Assembly (NCBI GenBank): GCA_027924645.1
Contig: BSBN01001483.1
Span: 1,302,001 to 1,366,000, forward strand
Direction: 5' to 3'
Source: Cunninghamia lanceolata
Taxonomy: Eukaryota; Streptophyta; Pinopsida; Cupressales; Cupressaceae
Length of the DNA stretch: 64,000 nt
Of the stretch, positions 31,956 through 43,896 are shown piece by piece. The position numbers were made by a program, and so were the translations under genes. The notes beneath the pieces were generated by a model. That model had not been told where the DNA came from. It saw nothing but the letters and a program-made list of their open reading frames with translations, and did not search any database. Within the stretch, counting starts at the first letter, position 1. Each line of letters opens with the position of its first letter.

Positions 31956-33117
31956 ACTTACCAAATAATATATATATATAGGGGGTGGGGGACCCTACTA
32001 TCGACTATAGCTATTAGCCGAGAGGTGGGGGGCCAACTATCTATAGTAGGGCCGGAAGAGTAGAGATAAGCATGAAGAATATTTCTACTCTAACTATTTT
32101 ATTGCAAGATAAGAGTACCTTTTCAGATATGTGTGCTCATTCTTGTCCCTCTCCCCTTCGGCTCCATTGTGGATGAATACTAGATCTCCACCAATGCAAA
32201 GGCCCTTGTTCTCATCTCATCTAAGTGCCAGGTAGGGGGAGATTAGCCGGGACCCAAGTGGGGGGGAATTCTAGCTATAGAAAGGCAAGCTAAAATATGA
32301 GTGCTCCCCACCTCCTCTACCCTTTCTATAGTAGGGGCTATGGATAGGGACCCTTAGTCAGTTGCCCCTACCTCTATATTGGGCCCTCTCCATTATGCTT
32401 TCATTCAATTGAGTGCTCTTTGGCCTCAACCACTTTCAATTCAAAGCTGAGTGCCCCCTTACCCTTGTCTACTCTCCTCCTCCAACTAAGAAAAGGGTGG
32501 GAGGGCCAACATAACCCCCCCACAATAATAAGAGACACCTCCTGGCAACTAATCGGGGTGGGTGGGAGACTATATTGCCCAGGGTGGGTGGGAGGCTATA
32601 GTTGCCATAACCTTAATATCATTTAGGTTACAACCTTAAACCTATTGTTTCCCACCCACCTGCCCAACTCTATTATCCTCCCACTCGAAACTATTGTTTC
32701 CCACCCACCCATATAGACATATTATTCGGTGGGGATGGGAAGAGTACTATAGATTTAGATCTGCCATCTATAGTGAAAGTTAAAAGTGGTATGCCAATCA
32801 ATCCCACTTGTCACGTCCAAGTGAGTAGTTGTCACTCCCACTATCGCTCGTTCCTGTTATGGTTCCTCTCCCTATCAGTCACTGTCTATTCCTTCACCTA
32901 TCTACTGGTGGGGAATGATCTAAACTAAGAGGTGTTACTCGGCTCTCTCCTTCATAGGTAGGGGGTATTTATGGATGTAGGTGGGGAGACATCCAGGGAA
33001 GGGTGAGAGTAATGGCTGCCCATTCCACTCCCACAATAATATATTGAAGGGGCTTTGATCAAGAGGGCCCCGATGTGGCCCCTCTTTTCTATTATTCAGT
33101 CTAGTGGTTCCCTTTCC

Positions 33118-33137
33118 TCCCACCCACCCACCCACCC
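33118..33137 (-). repeat. G-quadruplex-capable run
   Basis: The minus strand reads a run of GGGT units (plus strand CCCACCCACCCACCCACCC), giving at least four G3 tracts with one-base loops, a strong quadruplex pattern. Confidence 0.8.
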
Positions 33138-34167
33138 TTACTCTCAGAAAAGAGGGGCCCCTGTAGCTCGAGGTGGGAGGGGTGGCACAACTATATCTGA
33201 GGGTTTTAGGCAAACCCTCGGGAGGAATAATCTGCCTGGGTGGGAGAAGGTGATGGGGGTTGGGTGGGAGGATATTATTGGTGGGGGGGCCGTCTATATC
33301 TATAGAGATCAAATTCGGGTGCCTATAGATCAGAGTTTGGTCTTTGAATGGTTAGTCCTCAATATTAGGCTCAGTCTTCAGCATCAGGTTTGATGAAGAT
33401 CTGATCCATATGTAGCTAATGATGCCATGCCATATTTGGTAGTGTAGTGATGCAGTCCATACCATACTATACTCTACTCTAGATAGTCAACCTGCCCAAT
33501 CAGATCAACCAATGGACAAGACTTGGCAAGAGAGACAGTTAGGTGGCTAGGCCAAGCTAAATAGACTAGACAGTAGTTCCTCCTCGATTGATGACTAGAT
33601 ATGATGGGATGCCCTATCCCTATATATTTAGGGTAGGCTTTAATATATAGGAATATGGCTAGTCTCCCCTTGGTTTTCCCACCTTTGAGCCCTGTCTACA
33701 TATGGTCTGGCCGTGCCTAAAGAAATAATAGGCCCTATATTCTAAGTCTATTATATAGTATAGCTCAGCTGGGGGAGGAGGGTATATCATGATGGAAGAG
33801 TAGGAGTATTCAATAAATATAGTAATAGTATCTAATTTGATCAAGATGAGATTTATTCCATTTCAATCAGGTGGGGACTAGAACTAGAACTCTATTCCAC
33901 TAGAACTCTATTCTGATTTCAATTGAGATACAGACCAACTTCTCATAGGCGCTCACCCACCCCATCCATAGTTAGTTAGGGGATTTGATTGGGGGGGTGG
34001 GGGAACCAACTCATATGTAGTTGAGGGTGGCATTGTGGGGCCCCTCTCAATTTTGAGCTTGCCAACCATCTACCTCCCATGGGGGTGGGTGGGTGGCTAT
34101 AGTTGGGTGGGTGCCCCTCTCAAATCTATATTTAGGTTGTATAATTCTATGGTTTAGCAACAAGTTT

Positions 34168-34265
34168 TATTGCATACCCCAAGGCTAACTGTCATATTTG
34201 GATAGGCTGTTCATCAATGGAACGCAGTGGGAACACACAAGGTGGAGTCTCAGAAGAAACAAGAC
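34168..34265. repeat. Dispersed repeat pair, copy 1
   Basis: Contains CATACCCCAAGGCTAACTGTC, TAGGCTGTTCATCAATGGAAC and CAAGGTGGAGTCTCAGAAG. The partner at 37148-37278 has the same order with about 40 extra bases. Confidence 0.75.
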
Positions 34266-36991
34266 AAGGCAATGCACTAGGTGACTCGACCTGTCATATA
34301 ATAAACTCCAATAGATGTAGATATGGATAGGGCTTTGGGGCATCAACCTTCTGTTCAGTGGGAAACCACCTAGCACAATATAGGCCTGACTGGACAATCT
34401 ATCATCCATTGCTAGCCTTTTGGAAGTAGAATAGTTGGAGTCATCTATAGTCTTCTCTTCTCCCAATAGTTGGTTGGTTATATCACTCGAGATACAACCA
34501 TCACTTGACTGAACTGACCATCACTTGAGTTGAGATATATAGGAAAGGACTGTTGAGTGGCACTCACTCCCCATATTTACTTCAGTAATTGATAGGTGCT
34601 CAACGAAATTGTAGTATACCACTAAGTTGAGGACCCCTATCTCTCCTCTCTAAGCAGAGCATAGGAATGGGATAATGGGCCCCGATAATAGTTTGCCTTT
34701 AATAGTTGATGGCAGGTCTATACTATTTACATGGTATGAGTGGAACTATAGTGTGTAGTGTCCCCATAGAACTATAGGGCCTCCTCGACTCCATGAAGCG
34801 GATCAAGACAATCAATCTGGGCATGTGACGTATACAAGATCTTTCCCCACCTGAGATTTATTGAGGCTAGCCATTCATCTAAACTATATTATGCTAGGGA
34901 GACTGGGGATTTCCAGGGTGGGTGGCCTATGCCCCCCACCCAAACCTGGGGTAGGTGGGAGGATGAAGGTTGTAGTGAACCCTGAAACAAAATAAAGGGG
35001 GGGAGATAGCTGGGTGGGTGGCCGATAATATGCCCCCCGAGGTGGGTGGGAGGCTTATGTTGGTGGGTGGGAGGATGGAGGTTGCAGCAGTTCACCCCTA
35101 GACTAGAATCTGAATGAATAAGTACGGGAGACCAGAATCTCCATTTAGATGTAGGGCTCCCCTTGGAATAATATGCCCTTCCCCAACTCAAGCTACTAAA
35201 GTAGGGGGGCAGGGGCCCCCCAACCCAATCCCACACACGAGGGGTGCTAGGTGGGGGGTTATTATTGCTGTTATCCCTATCTATTTTCTAGGGGTGGATG
35301 GATGGGATATAGTTGTAGTCGGTAGGCACTCAACTGACTATGGACTATAGGCTATAGATATAGAGGTTGGGCCATATATCTAGAGGGGGAGGGAGCATAG
35401 CACCATATAGATATATAGAGGTCAGTAGATAAGGGTCGAGTCCCAACTAGATATAGTCATCAGTCGAGTTGACTCTACCCACACCATATAGATATATGGC
35501 TCCTTGATCTATCAAACTCTAGTCTATAGGGCGGATGTATCCGGTGAGCAGCCCTATCTATGGTGTGGTGAACCAACATACCTCGATTCATAATAGCAAA
35601 TAGTGATGGCTGGTGGGAAAAGTTGTATCTCATCTGAAAGATGTGGGAGTTAGTGTTTTCTATCTTAATGGTGAGACCATGAACAAGAGGAAAGCATAGA
35701 ACTGAACTGATGGACTCTCCCATATATATAGGGCTTTTCCATATATAGCTGGCAATCCTAGCGGCCATATATATATAGACTGAGGGGCAGGGCCAGCTAC
35801 CATATCTCCATATCTATATAGAGGGGAGGGGTCATATCATGTATATGATAGAATGAATCAATAATAGATGCAGAGGGGACCCATATAGATATATAGGGCC
35901 CAACTATATAGAGTATATTACTCCTCCCCCTAGCCTAGCCTAGCCCAGCTATATAGAGTATAGTAGGCTATCTATATAACTACCCTCCCCTCACTCTCCA
36001 GATAGATAGAGAACACAGTCTCACCACTGAGCCCTATATTCTATATGGTGGTCACTCATCGGTCTCGGGGCACACCGATCACAACTGATCCACCCGACAC
36101 CTGACTGATAGAGCTACTTTCGAAGCTAGCAACTAATCTTTCAAGCAAGCTAAAAACTAATCTTTTAAGCAACTGATGGAGCTAGCAACTGACTGAAACA
36201 CTGGCCGAAGATAGACTGATAGGCATAGGATTTTACAGATGTAATATGGTAATATGATGCATCCATCCACCTTGGGCAGAGACCTCGATTTTGGCCATGG
36301 GAGAAGAGACACACACATATCCATCCATTCTGAACTCTCTCTATATCAATCATCTAGAGCCTTATATATCTATCTGGGCCCCTGGGGGTGAGAGATCGAG
36401 GGAAGACTCCTAGCTCCGCCTCTTGGGCAAATCATAAGTTGGAGATTCTAGATAGGGACAAGGGACATGAATCACTCACTCTGATCCAAGTTGTAACATG
36501 ACTGAATGGTTAGTTGAGCGGACCTGCCCATTGCCCATCTATAAATAGGGGGCATAAATGCAAATGCAATGCCCTCGGCCCCCATACGAACTTTCTTTTG
36601 AGGGAATATAGATTTTTTGGGGCAACAATAATAGAAGAGGGGCACCTCGAGCAAACCCATGGGGGCACTCCTTGTTTGGTCTCCCTATCTATATATAGGT
36701 TGTCGCCCATGTATAGATAGGGAGATAGGGGCCCTCCTCTCCTATATGTAGTTGAGCCAACACCCATTGCCCCCCCTTATATAGATAGGGCTTCAGTCGA
36801 TAGTTGAGAAAATAGAACACCTATCTCATCTTATATAGTAGAGGCAGTCAAGTCAGTTACATATATAGGTCCATTGGCCTACCTATATATAGGGGTGGGG
36901 GGCCTAGGGGTTGGGTGGGTAGGTTTTTCCCTCAGCCTCCTAAGTAGAGCATAACTAGAGATGTCAGCACGAGGGCTCCGGCTCTATACCA

Positions 36992-37021
36992 TGGAGCACT
37001 CAATTGATTGATTGATTGATT
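36992..37021. repeat. (TTGA)n microsatellite
   Basis: CAATTGATTGATTGATTGATTGAC, about five TTGA units. Confidence 0.9.
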
Positions 37022-37147
37022 GACAAACCTAACCTCTAGGTCGAGGGGCACCTATAGATATCTATCTAGCTACCCTCAGCTTCAGTGGGGGAGTTGAGTT
37101 AGGAATGGATCCCCCCTCTATTTCTGTCTGACGGTTGTTGGGGTTTG

Positions 37148-37278
37148 TTCACATACCCCAAGGCTGACCACCATATCTAGATAGGTCGTTCATCAATAGA
37201 ACCCCTATCCATACTCTATATGGGGTGGGGGGCCCTACTATTTGCCAGGCACAAGGTGGAGTCTCAAAAGGAACAAAT
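37148..37278. repeat. Dispersed repeat pair, copy 2, with GC-rich insert
   Basis: Matches 34168-34265 on both sides, but after TTCATCAATAGAAC it gains a segment including ATGGGGTGGGGGGCCCTACTA before CACAAGGTGGAGTCTC resumes. The insert is made of the same words that fill the domain. Confidence 0.7.
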
Positions 37279-39197
37279 GAGACGAGGAGCGCCTATAGTT
37301 TAGCACGTAGTGACCATATACAGGTAGGGGCCTTTCCTTCCTATATTGAGATTGAGATTGAGATAAGGGCCCTCCTCGACCTAGCGTAGGCCGTCACCCT
37401 ATAGATATGGGTATATATAGGGAGCCAACTATCTATATCTATAGCTGCCCTCCTCATCCATATAGATATTACGTATGTCATGGCATTGACAAACATTGAT
37501 TCCTATATAGACATAGTCAACACTCAGCCAGGCCCAGAGACTATATAGACTATATGCTATGCTCAGGGAGGGAGGCACCCAACAGTCAACACTCCACCAA
37601 TAGGGCTATATGGATGGAGTATAGATTAATAGCCCTGATCACATGAATCAAACTATGATCGATCAAATGTTGCGGGGCACAAATACAGCCGATAAATAGA
37701 TAGGGGGTTGCATGAATGAAGTTGGATTGGGTACAAATACGGTTGGTTGGGTCACCTAAAGGGAAAATCCTCATCATCGACTTCATGAAGAAGAGTGTTT
37801 CTCCTAAAGGTTGATTGGTTGTTAGCTGTCTCCTCCCTCCCACTTACCCACGTTGAGAGAGAAGTTGGCGATTCGATTAGGCATGAGCCCTACCTTCTCC
37901 AACAGTGTAGAAATCCATGGATAGGAATGGCTACCAATCTCCACCCCTACCTGATTCGATCCACCACCCGCTACTATCATCAAATTGCTTATGGCCCACC
38001 GAACCCAAGCTTCTATTCCCACCCAACCCCGAATGTAGCCCAGGGGAGAGATATAGAGTTAGGTGGGAGATTCAAGTTCGAGGGCACCCACCCACCTAAC
38101 CTCTTAGCCCTCTAAGCATTGAAAGGTTTATTAGCCTATCCGAGTGAATCCTAAACCCACCCTTGCCATAAGCGAGTCATGAATTGCCTATCCCTATGCC
38201 TGGGAGGAATGTATTATTAATTGAACAAGCCTATATTCCTAATATAGGCCAATAACAAATAGGATGGATTGAGGCCATATGGATAGGTACTCCCAATGCA
38301 TCGACCACACAACCTAATAGTAGAGATATAGATAGTTGATTCAAAATGAATGAAGTGCTCTCTTCCCAGATTTCCTCCCTACCTATATAACTGGGCCAGT
38401 TCAATATGAGCAAGGATTTGACTCAATGTTCAGCCGTGCCCTACAATCAATATTTTGGAGAAGGCAATAAGCAGCAGGAAAAATTGCACCTTACTGACAT
38501 AGGTATTCTACCCATTCTAATATCTTAGTCTATAGCTTATATCTCAGCACCGAATGAACCAATCTGCACGGATATAGGGCTCACTCAGGCCTCTCTTTGA
38601 TCCATCTCTCCATCCAGAAAGCAACTCTCTCCAACCTTCCGACCGGATAGATTGACCCAGCCACAACTGGACTCATGGCCATTCCCACTCCCCTTTCCAC
38701 CCAATATGTCCCCGTCCTATGTCTTTGCTAAGCCTTCCACCTATTCCCACCCCTAGCATCAACACCAAAAGTTGATTCAGTAGATAATGAATATGTTCCC
38801 ACCCACCTCTTGCCCCATATCTTTTCTCCGTACCCACATACTCACTAAGCATTTATTTATTATTTGGCTCTCTCCATCCCATGGCATGAATCCCTTCGAT
38901 ATAAGTGATCCTATTCTCTGGGGTGGTATCAGTGTGAAGAAAGAGTTGTTCAGGTGAGTAGGGTTGCTCCTACTAGTATTAAAACGTAACATGAGTGTTT
39001 TATGTTAAAGCCATTGTGGCCATTTAAATCTATATCATTGGGGTTGATGTCATTGGTTCCGTGGAAGTTTCAGTTTCTTCCATCTGCTAGCTACCGTTAA
39101 AGGGTTGTGTCTCTGAGAACCAACTAGAAAAGTTGTCAAACAAATAGAACTATAAAGGAAGGACTAGAACAACTAATCTAAAAAATCCCACTGGTCC

Positions 39198-39247
39198 CCA
39201 AGGCAAATAGAGTAGTCCCACCCAACCCGCTACTCTATTTGCCTTGG
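39198..39247. repeat. Perfect 18-bp inverted repeat with 14-base loop
   Basis: CCAAGGCAAATAGAGTAG (39198-39215) is the exact reverse complement of 39230-39247. The loop reads TCCCACCCAACCCG. Confidence 0.95.
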
Positions 39248-39515
39248 GTGGGAGGATATAGATGGACTAAATTGAAAGGGGCCCCCCCAAGCCTCAAGTG
39301 GGAGGGAGCAACCCCACCAACCTCTGCTTCATGACCAACCTATATTCCTTAGGGAGGGACCAAAATAAATCCCCCCCACCTGGTGGGTGAAGCCCTTGTG
39401 GGTGGGAGGCAAAAGAATCTACTGTAACTAGAGTAGTAGGATAGGTGGGAGTTCTAGTTCCTGGGAATGTCAAGTGATTGTGCTGGGACTACCCCCAGGA
39501 GGTATATTAATAGTT

Positions 39516-39520
39516 CTAGT
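39516..39520. repeat. Target-site duplication, left copy (CTAGT)
   Basis: CTAGT precedes the Gypsy 2 5' LTR and recurs exactly at 53936-53940. Confidence 0.93.
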
Positions 39521-40561
39521 TGTATACACCTAAAATTGGCTCGTGTCAAATTAAGTAAATATTTTAATATTTATCTTAATTTCTTATTTCTTCTAACAAT
39601 TAAATAAATATTCTAAATTTATTTGATTGGTTCATTGTCCCATAATTAAATAAAATCAATTTATTTAATTAAATTCCCTAAATTCTTCTAATGTCTCACA
39701 TAATTAAATAATCCTACATTATTTAATTAATCCCCAAATTACTCTATGCTAAGTCCTAATTTCATAAATCCACCTCATCTTTCCACCTCACCCATATTGC
39801 ATATGTAATTAAATATTCTAAATATTTAATTAGCTAATATTCCCTCACCCACATGTCCTATTTATCCTCCAGTCAAAATTAGTTAACTCATCAATCAAAT
39901 ATGTTAACTAATTAGTCATTTGAGTTCACTGGTCAATCTATTATGTTGACTCCTCAATCAACCCAGTTAACTGATCAATCAATTAAGTCAACTCCCCAAT
40001 CAATTCACTTAACTAATTGGTTTATTCTGTTAACTATTCAATCAATTGTGTTAACTCCCCTATTACATGATGGAGCTTGGACATTTGTCCTCTTTCTATT
40101 CACGCACATTCCTCAAACATTCTCAACCTTTGATCTTCTTATTTCTTCTCAACCATTGATCTTCTCTCACACATTTCTATAAATGCAACCCTCTTCTTCT
40201 TCATTCCATATCCATCATTTGAGTAAACTTATGCTGCAGAAACACAAGCATGCCTTTGGCAGCCCCATCTCCATATCATCTATCATCCATCAATAGTGTG
40301 TTGAAGCTCATCTTCAATCACACAAAGTATCATAGCCAACTTCATATTGTCATCTTGAGGACTTCGAAGCAAGGAAGCCAGCTTCCTGAGGGCCATATTC
40401 ATCTCCATCAAGATCAAGACAGAAAAGGTGAGCAATGGAAGATGAAAGGTGAAAGGTTGTAAGTATCATTTGTTTGTTATTTGAATCTCCTTTTCTCCTT
40501 CATATTCTATTGATGTTTGGGTTTATTATTGTTATTAATTAATCGACATTTTACTCTCACA
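39521..40561 (+). repeat. Gypsy 2 5' LTR
   Basis: Begins TGTATACACC and ends ACTCTCACA. The first 340 bp hold five AT palindromes (such as AATTAAATAAAATCAATTT with its inverse). The next 200 bp repeat GTTAACT and TCAATCAA words about every 20-25 bp. TATAAAT at 40178-40184 is the likely TATA box, with a CT-rich start region after it. Confidence 0.93.
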
Positions 40562-40564
40562 TCT

Positions 40565-40578
40565 TGGCGCCCACCGTG
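40565..40578 (+). promoter_or_regulatory. Gypsy 2 primer-binding site
   Basis: TGGCGCCCACCGTG begins three bases after the LTR. TGGCGCCCACCGTGG-type sites are common in plant gypsy elements. The primer tRNA is not assigned. Confidence 0.85.
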
Positions 40579-40975
40579 ATCTGACCCATCTTGTTTGTGA
40601 GTGTTTGTTTTAGAAGTTTTTTGTTGTAGATTCAGGTGTATTTTAGATAAAATTCAGGAATCGACTTTCACAAACGGCCTCCTATGCACAAACCGAGCTC
40701 ACTGTTGAGTCCGGAAGGCCTTGGAGGTAAGAAATCACATATAATTTATCTAGTTTTTGTTACTTGAAATTTTTTGAATTTTTTTTACTTTTCAACGTAT
40801 TTTTACAAAAAAAAAAAAGCAAAACAAAAATAAAAAATAAAAAAACACAGTGATTTTTTCTTTTCAGATTTTAAAAAAGAAAAAAAATAGTGATTTTTTA
40901 TTTTCAGATTTGTGTTATTTTTAACAAAGCACAGTATAAAAAAAATTAAAAAAAAACAAAAAAAAAAATTTGCAG

Positions 40976-41360
40976 GGCACACAGACCCTGCACACACCCC
41001 CAATCCCCCCTCCCTTCCTCCCTCTACCCCCCGACACCCCTCCCCTAATCCCGACCCCCATTACCCCGCAGCCCCCCCGACCCCTCCCAGCTTCCTCTGC
41101 CCCCCCTGCGTACCTCCCTCCCCATCCACCCAAACCCTACTCCCCTTCCCCACCTACCCTACCCTCCCTCTTCCTGCAATCTCCTCCCATCCCCCTCTGC
41201 TACCCCTTACTCCGCCCGCTCCCCTACCACCCACTGCTCTGCCGCCTGCTGCTCTGCCTCCCCTCTGCTGACAGCCCTCCACCCGGCCCTCCGCCTAGCC
41301 CTCTTCTCAGCCTGTCCACCACCGCCCAGCCTCCCCAACTCTGCTCCTCCACCCTGCACC
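40976..41360 (+). repeat. C-rich low-complexity tract
   Basis: Nearly 400 bp of CCCCCTCCC-like sequence with almost no G, bounded by A-rich DNA on both sides. The minus strand is G-rich and could form quadruplexes. Confidence 0.85.
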
Positions 41361-42071
41361 ACCTGCACACACACACAAAAAAAAAATATAAAACAAAAAA
41401 ACATAGTCAAAACAATATAAAAACAAAAAAAATTAGGGTTGAAAACAATTAGGTTTAGGTTATATTTTTTAAAATATTATAATTTAAATTTTTTTTAAAT
41501 TTTAATTTTAATAAAATAATAATCTTTCTGTTGTTTTGTTTATTTAATTTTTTTTAAAAAAATTGAAATACAAATGTTAAATGAGGGCAAAATAGGCATT
41601 TTTTTTCCTTTTCGCATAACTTTTTGCAGGAAGGTCAGATTTTTGTAAAATTATAGTCATTGGAAAGCTGACTCGATGAACTTCGCAACGGTATAGGTAT
41701 TTTCAGCCCACTGGGTTAATATCAATAGGTATAATTAGTCAAAGTTGTCTTTACCTTGACAACTTCAAACGGCTATAACTTTTACATATTTTGACAAATT
41801 TTCATGAATTTTTTTTAAAAACAGCATAGAATTTCGAGTAAATTCTGATTTTCATATCTATTTTGCTGTCAAAAACCATATTGTCATGAAATTTTATAGA
41901 TTATGTGTTTTTCACTTAACCATTTGATTTACAAACTTCTTGATTCAATTTTTTTTTTTGTGGACTACAGGTGGATATCAAGAGACTACTAATCCAGTTT
42001 GGTATAAAACGTCCACTGAAGACAATCATTTTTCACTAAGTGTTGAATAGGACTAATTTAGGCATTATAAT

Positions 42072-42303
42072 GCAACTTGCATACAATTCTCATCTAGTTC
42101 TAATTAGGAAGGAGTAACCCATTGTTCATGCAACTTGCATACAATTTTTATTTAGTTCTAATTAGGAAGGAGTAACCCATTGTTCGTGCAACTTGCATAC
42201 AATTTTCATCTAGTTCTAATTAGGAAAGAGTAACCCATTGTTCATGCAACTTGCATACAATTTTAATCTAACTCTAATTAGGAAAGTAAAACTATGCATG
42301 CAA
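42072..42303 (+). repeat. 58-bp tandem repeat, four copies
   Basis: Units starting GCAACTTGCATACAATT at 42072, 42130, 42188 and 42246, a constant 58-bp step. The fourth is diverged at its end. Shared parts include TAGTTCTAATTAGGAA and GAGTAACCCATTGTTC. Confidence 0.95.
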
Positions 42304-43896
42304 ATCTCACATAGTTTCTAACTAGGAGGGTGGTAACTGAATTATTGCTATCTTGGTCTCATTGATCATTGCTATATTTCTATCTCTTTCAGTTAAGCAT
42401 ATAGCTATCTTACAAAGGAAAGAATCATTTCTATCTCCTAATCACTTCAAAGTTAACAACTGTGTGTGTGCCCAAGTATAATAATGCATATAGTTTTTCT
42501 CATTTTAATTAGGATTGGATAAACCACTATTTACTATGTCTTCAGAATGACAATAGGCTTATGCTCTCCCCTTAACTGGGTGACCAGAACGCTAGACTTG
42601 TCATTCCATCTGTTTAACATTAAGAATGGCCTGCCCTTAGATGCACGCCTGTCCAAGTGGGAATGACCCTGAGTGGAAATAGGCTAAAGCCAAGCCCTAC
42701 CAATCCACTTAAAATAAATGTGCTTGAGGTGAAAACCTCCTGCAACGAGTGCTGTTATGTTACACCGAAGGCTAACCTCCCCAAAAACCCTCTAAGGTGT
42801 AACCCTCTGAGGTTGGGAGACTCCATAATGGAGAGTAGTGCCGCCGCACGTGTAACCACTTGAATGGTTGCCTTGACTGTGAACCAACCGTGTAGTATAC
42901 CAAAAACCCCTATTTGTTGATGCAAAGGGCGGAGCCCTTGAAGCGGCCTTGATTCATGTGATTCTTAGTAGAGGTAGCAGGGACAATCCTATGGTTTGGT
43001 GGGGGTATGAGCCTAAGGAAACCTGGATATGGTATGCATAAGAAGTGAGTACCGTGGAGGGGAGCCAGTGCTACCAGATCTTGGAGCTACACGCTTTGAA
43101 TTTGCACAGCTAGAGGATTCAATAGATATTGTCCTATCCAGCTTAGGGTGTACTTGTTTTTGAGTCAAATAGTCCAAAAATACAAAAAAATAACAAAAGA
43201 TAAAATCATGAAAACTTCTATGTGTTTACTGTGTTGTTGCCATAATTGAAACTCAAAATTCAAAAGCAAACCAGGTTTTCAACCAAAAAAATTGAAAAAT
43301 CTTGAAAAATGTTCCAAAATTCTAAGAAACCAACTGAAAGCTAGATTTGCACATTTGCCATGACCTGTGGTGCATTTGATCTGAATTACGGCGCATTTCA
43401 ACTCTGTCATGGTCTATTTATTGTTGCGCATCCAATCTAGAGAGTAAATCAGTACCTTCCAAAAAGAAAATTTTTAAATTTTTCAAAAACCATTTCAACC
43501 TGTCTCAGTTTTTCCAAAATCTGATTAAGATCTTGCAAATCCCATCTTTCTGCATCATACCTACCTCATCCAAAAATCTCACAATTTTTCTTCCAAAGTC
43601 CAACAAGATTAAAACCAGGCTATTCTTGATCACATCTAAAATCTCAAACATAACTAGTGAGGCTCCACTATCAAGGATTACTTATCCTTTTCTCTAGGAA
43701 CTCCACTAGTGGTTTGTGCGAGACAAGTCACTTCAAGCAAACGGATTTCTATCATCCTTGCTTCGAATATCATCTTGTTCACCCATCTTGTTTGATACCA
43801 AATCAATCTAAGAAGAACCTCACTATAATCTTGTCCCATTTTGTCACACCTTGTTCAAAACTTTCTCATTCCATCCTGTCTCTAGTCACCATTTGC

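Larger units (their letters stand above)
31975..39520. other. GGTGGGTGGG/CTATAG-rich domain, left segment
   Basis: This stretch differs sharply in composition from the AT-rich DNA around it. It is a mosaic of words such as GGTGGGTGGGAGG, CCCACCCACC, CTATAG, TATATAGATAG and GGGGCCC, repeated on both strands without fixed period. I found no gene, tRNA or rRNA; all frames are short and unlike proteins. The same composition continues after the Gypsy 2 insertion (53936) and after the Tork fragment (59668), so the three pieces were once one. It may be a decayed unknown repeat or organelle-derived DNA; neither can be settled by eye. Confidence 0.6.
40579..43896 (+). other. Gypsy 2 5' leader
   Basis: This 3.3-kb untranslated region holds A-rich runs (40800-40975), a C-rich strand-biased tract (40976-41360), a four-copy 58-bp repeat (42072-42303), and a part near 42640-42900 with CCTCTGAGGTT and AGGTGAAAACCTCC words. 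Proline-rich frames in the C-rich tract are low-complexity and not supported as genes. Confidence 0.7.

Noticed and set aside
33055..33393. Frames of about 110-125 codons in the GGTGGG-rich domain (also 32935-33312 minus, 34889-35236 minus)
   Set aside because: Composition artefacts of repeated GGTGGG words; no domain, no start context, overlapping on both strands.
36992..37021. Possible CRISPR or satellite array
   Set aside because: Only a short (TTGA)n microsatellite; no repeat-spacer pattern anywhere in the window.
40912..41452. Proline-rich frames of 119 and 160 codons
   Set aside because: They follow from a C-rich low-complexity tract in an untranslated leader.
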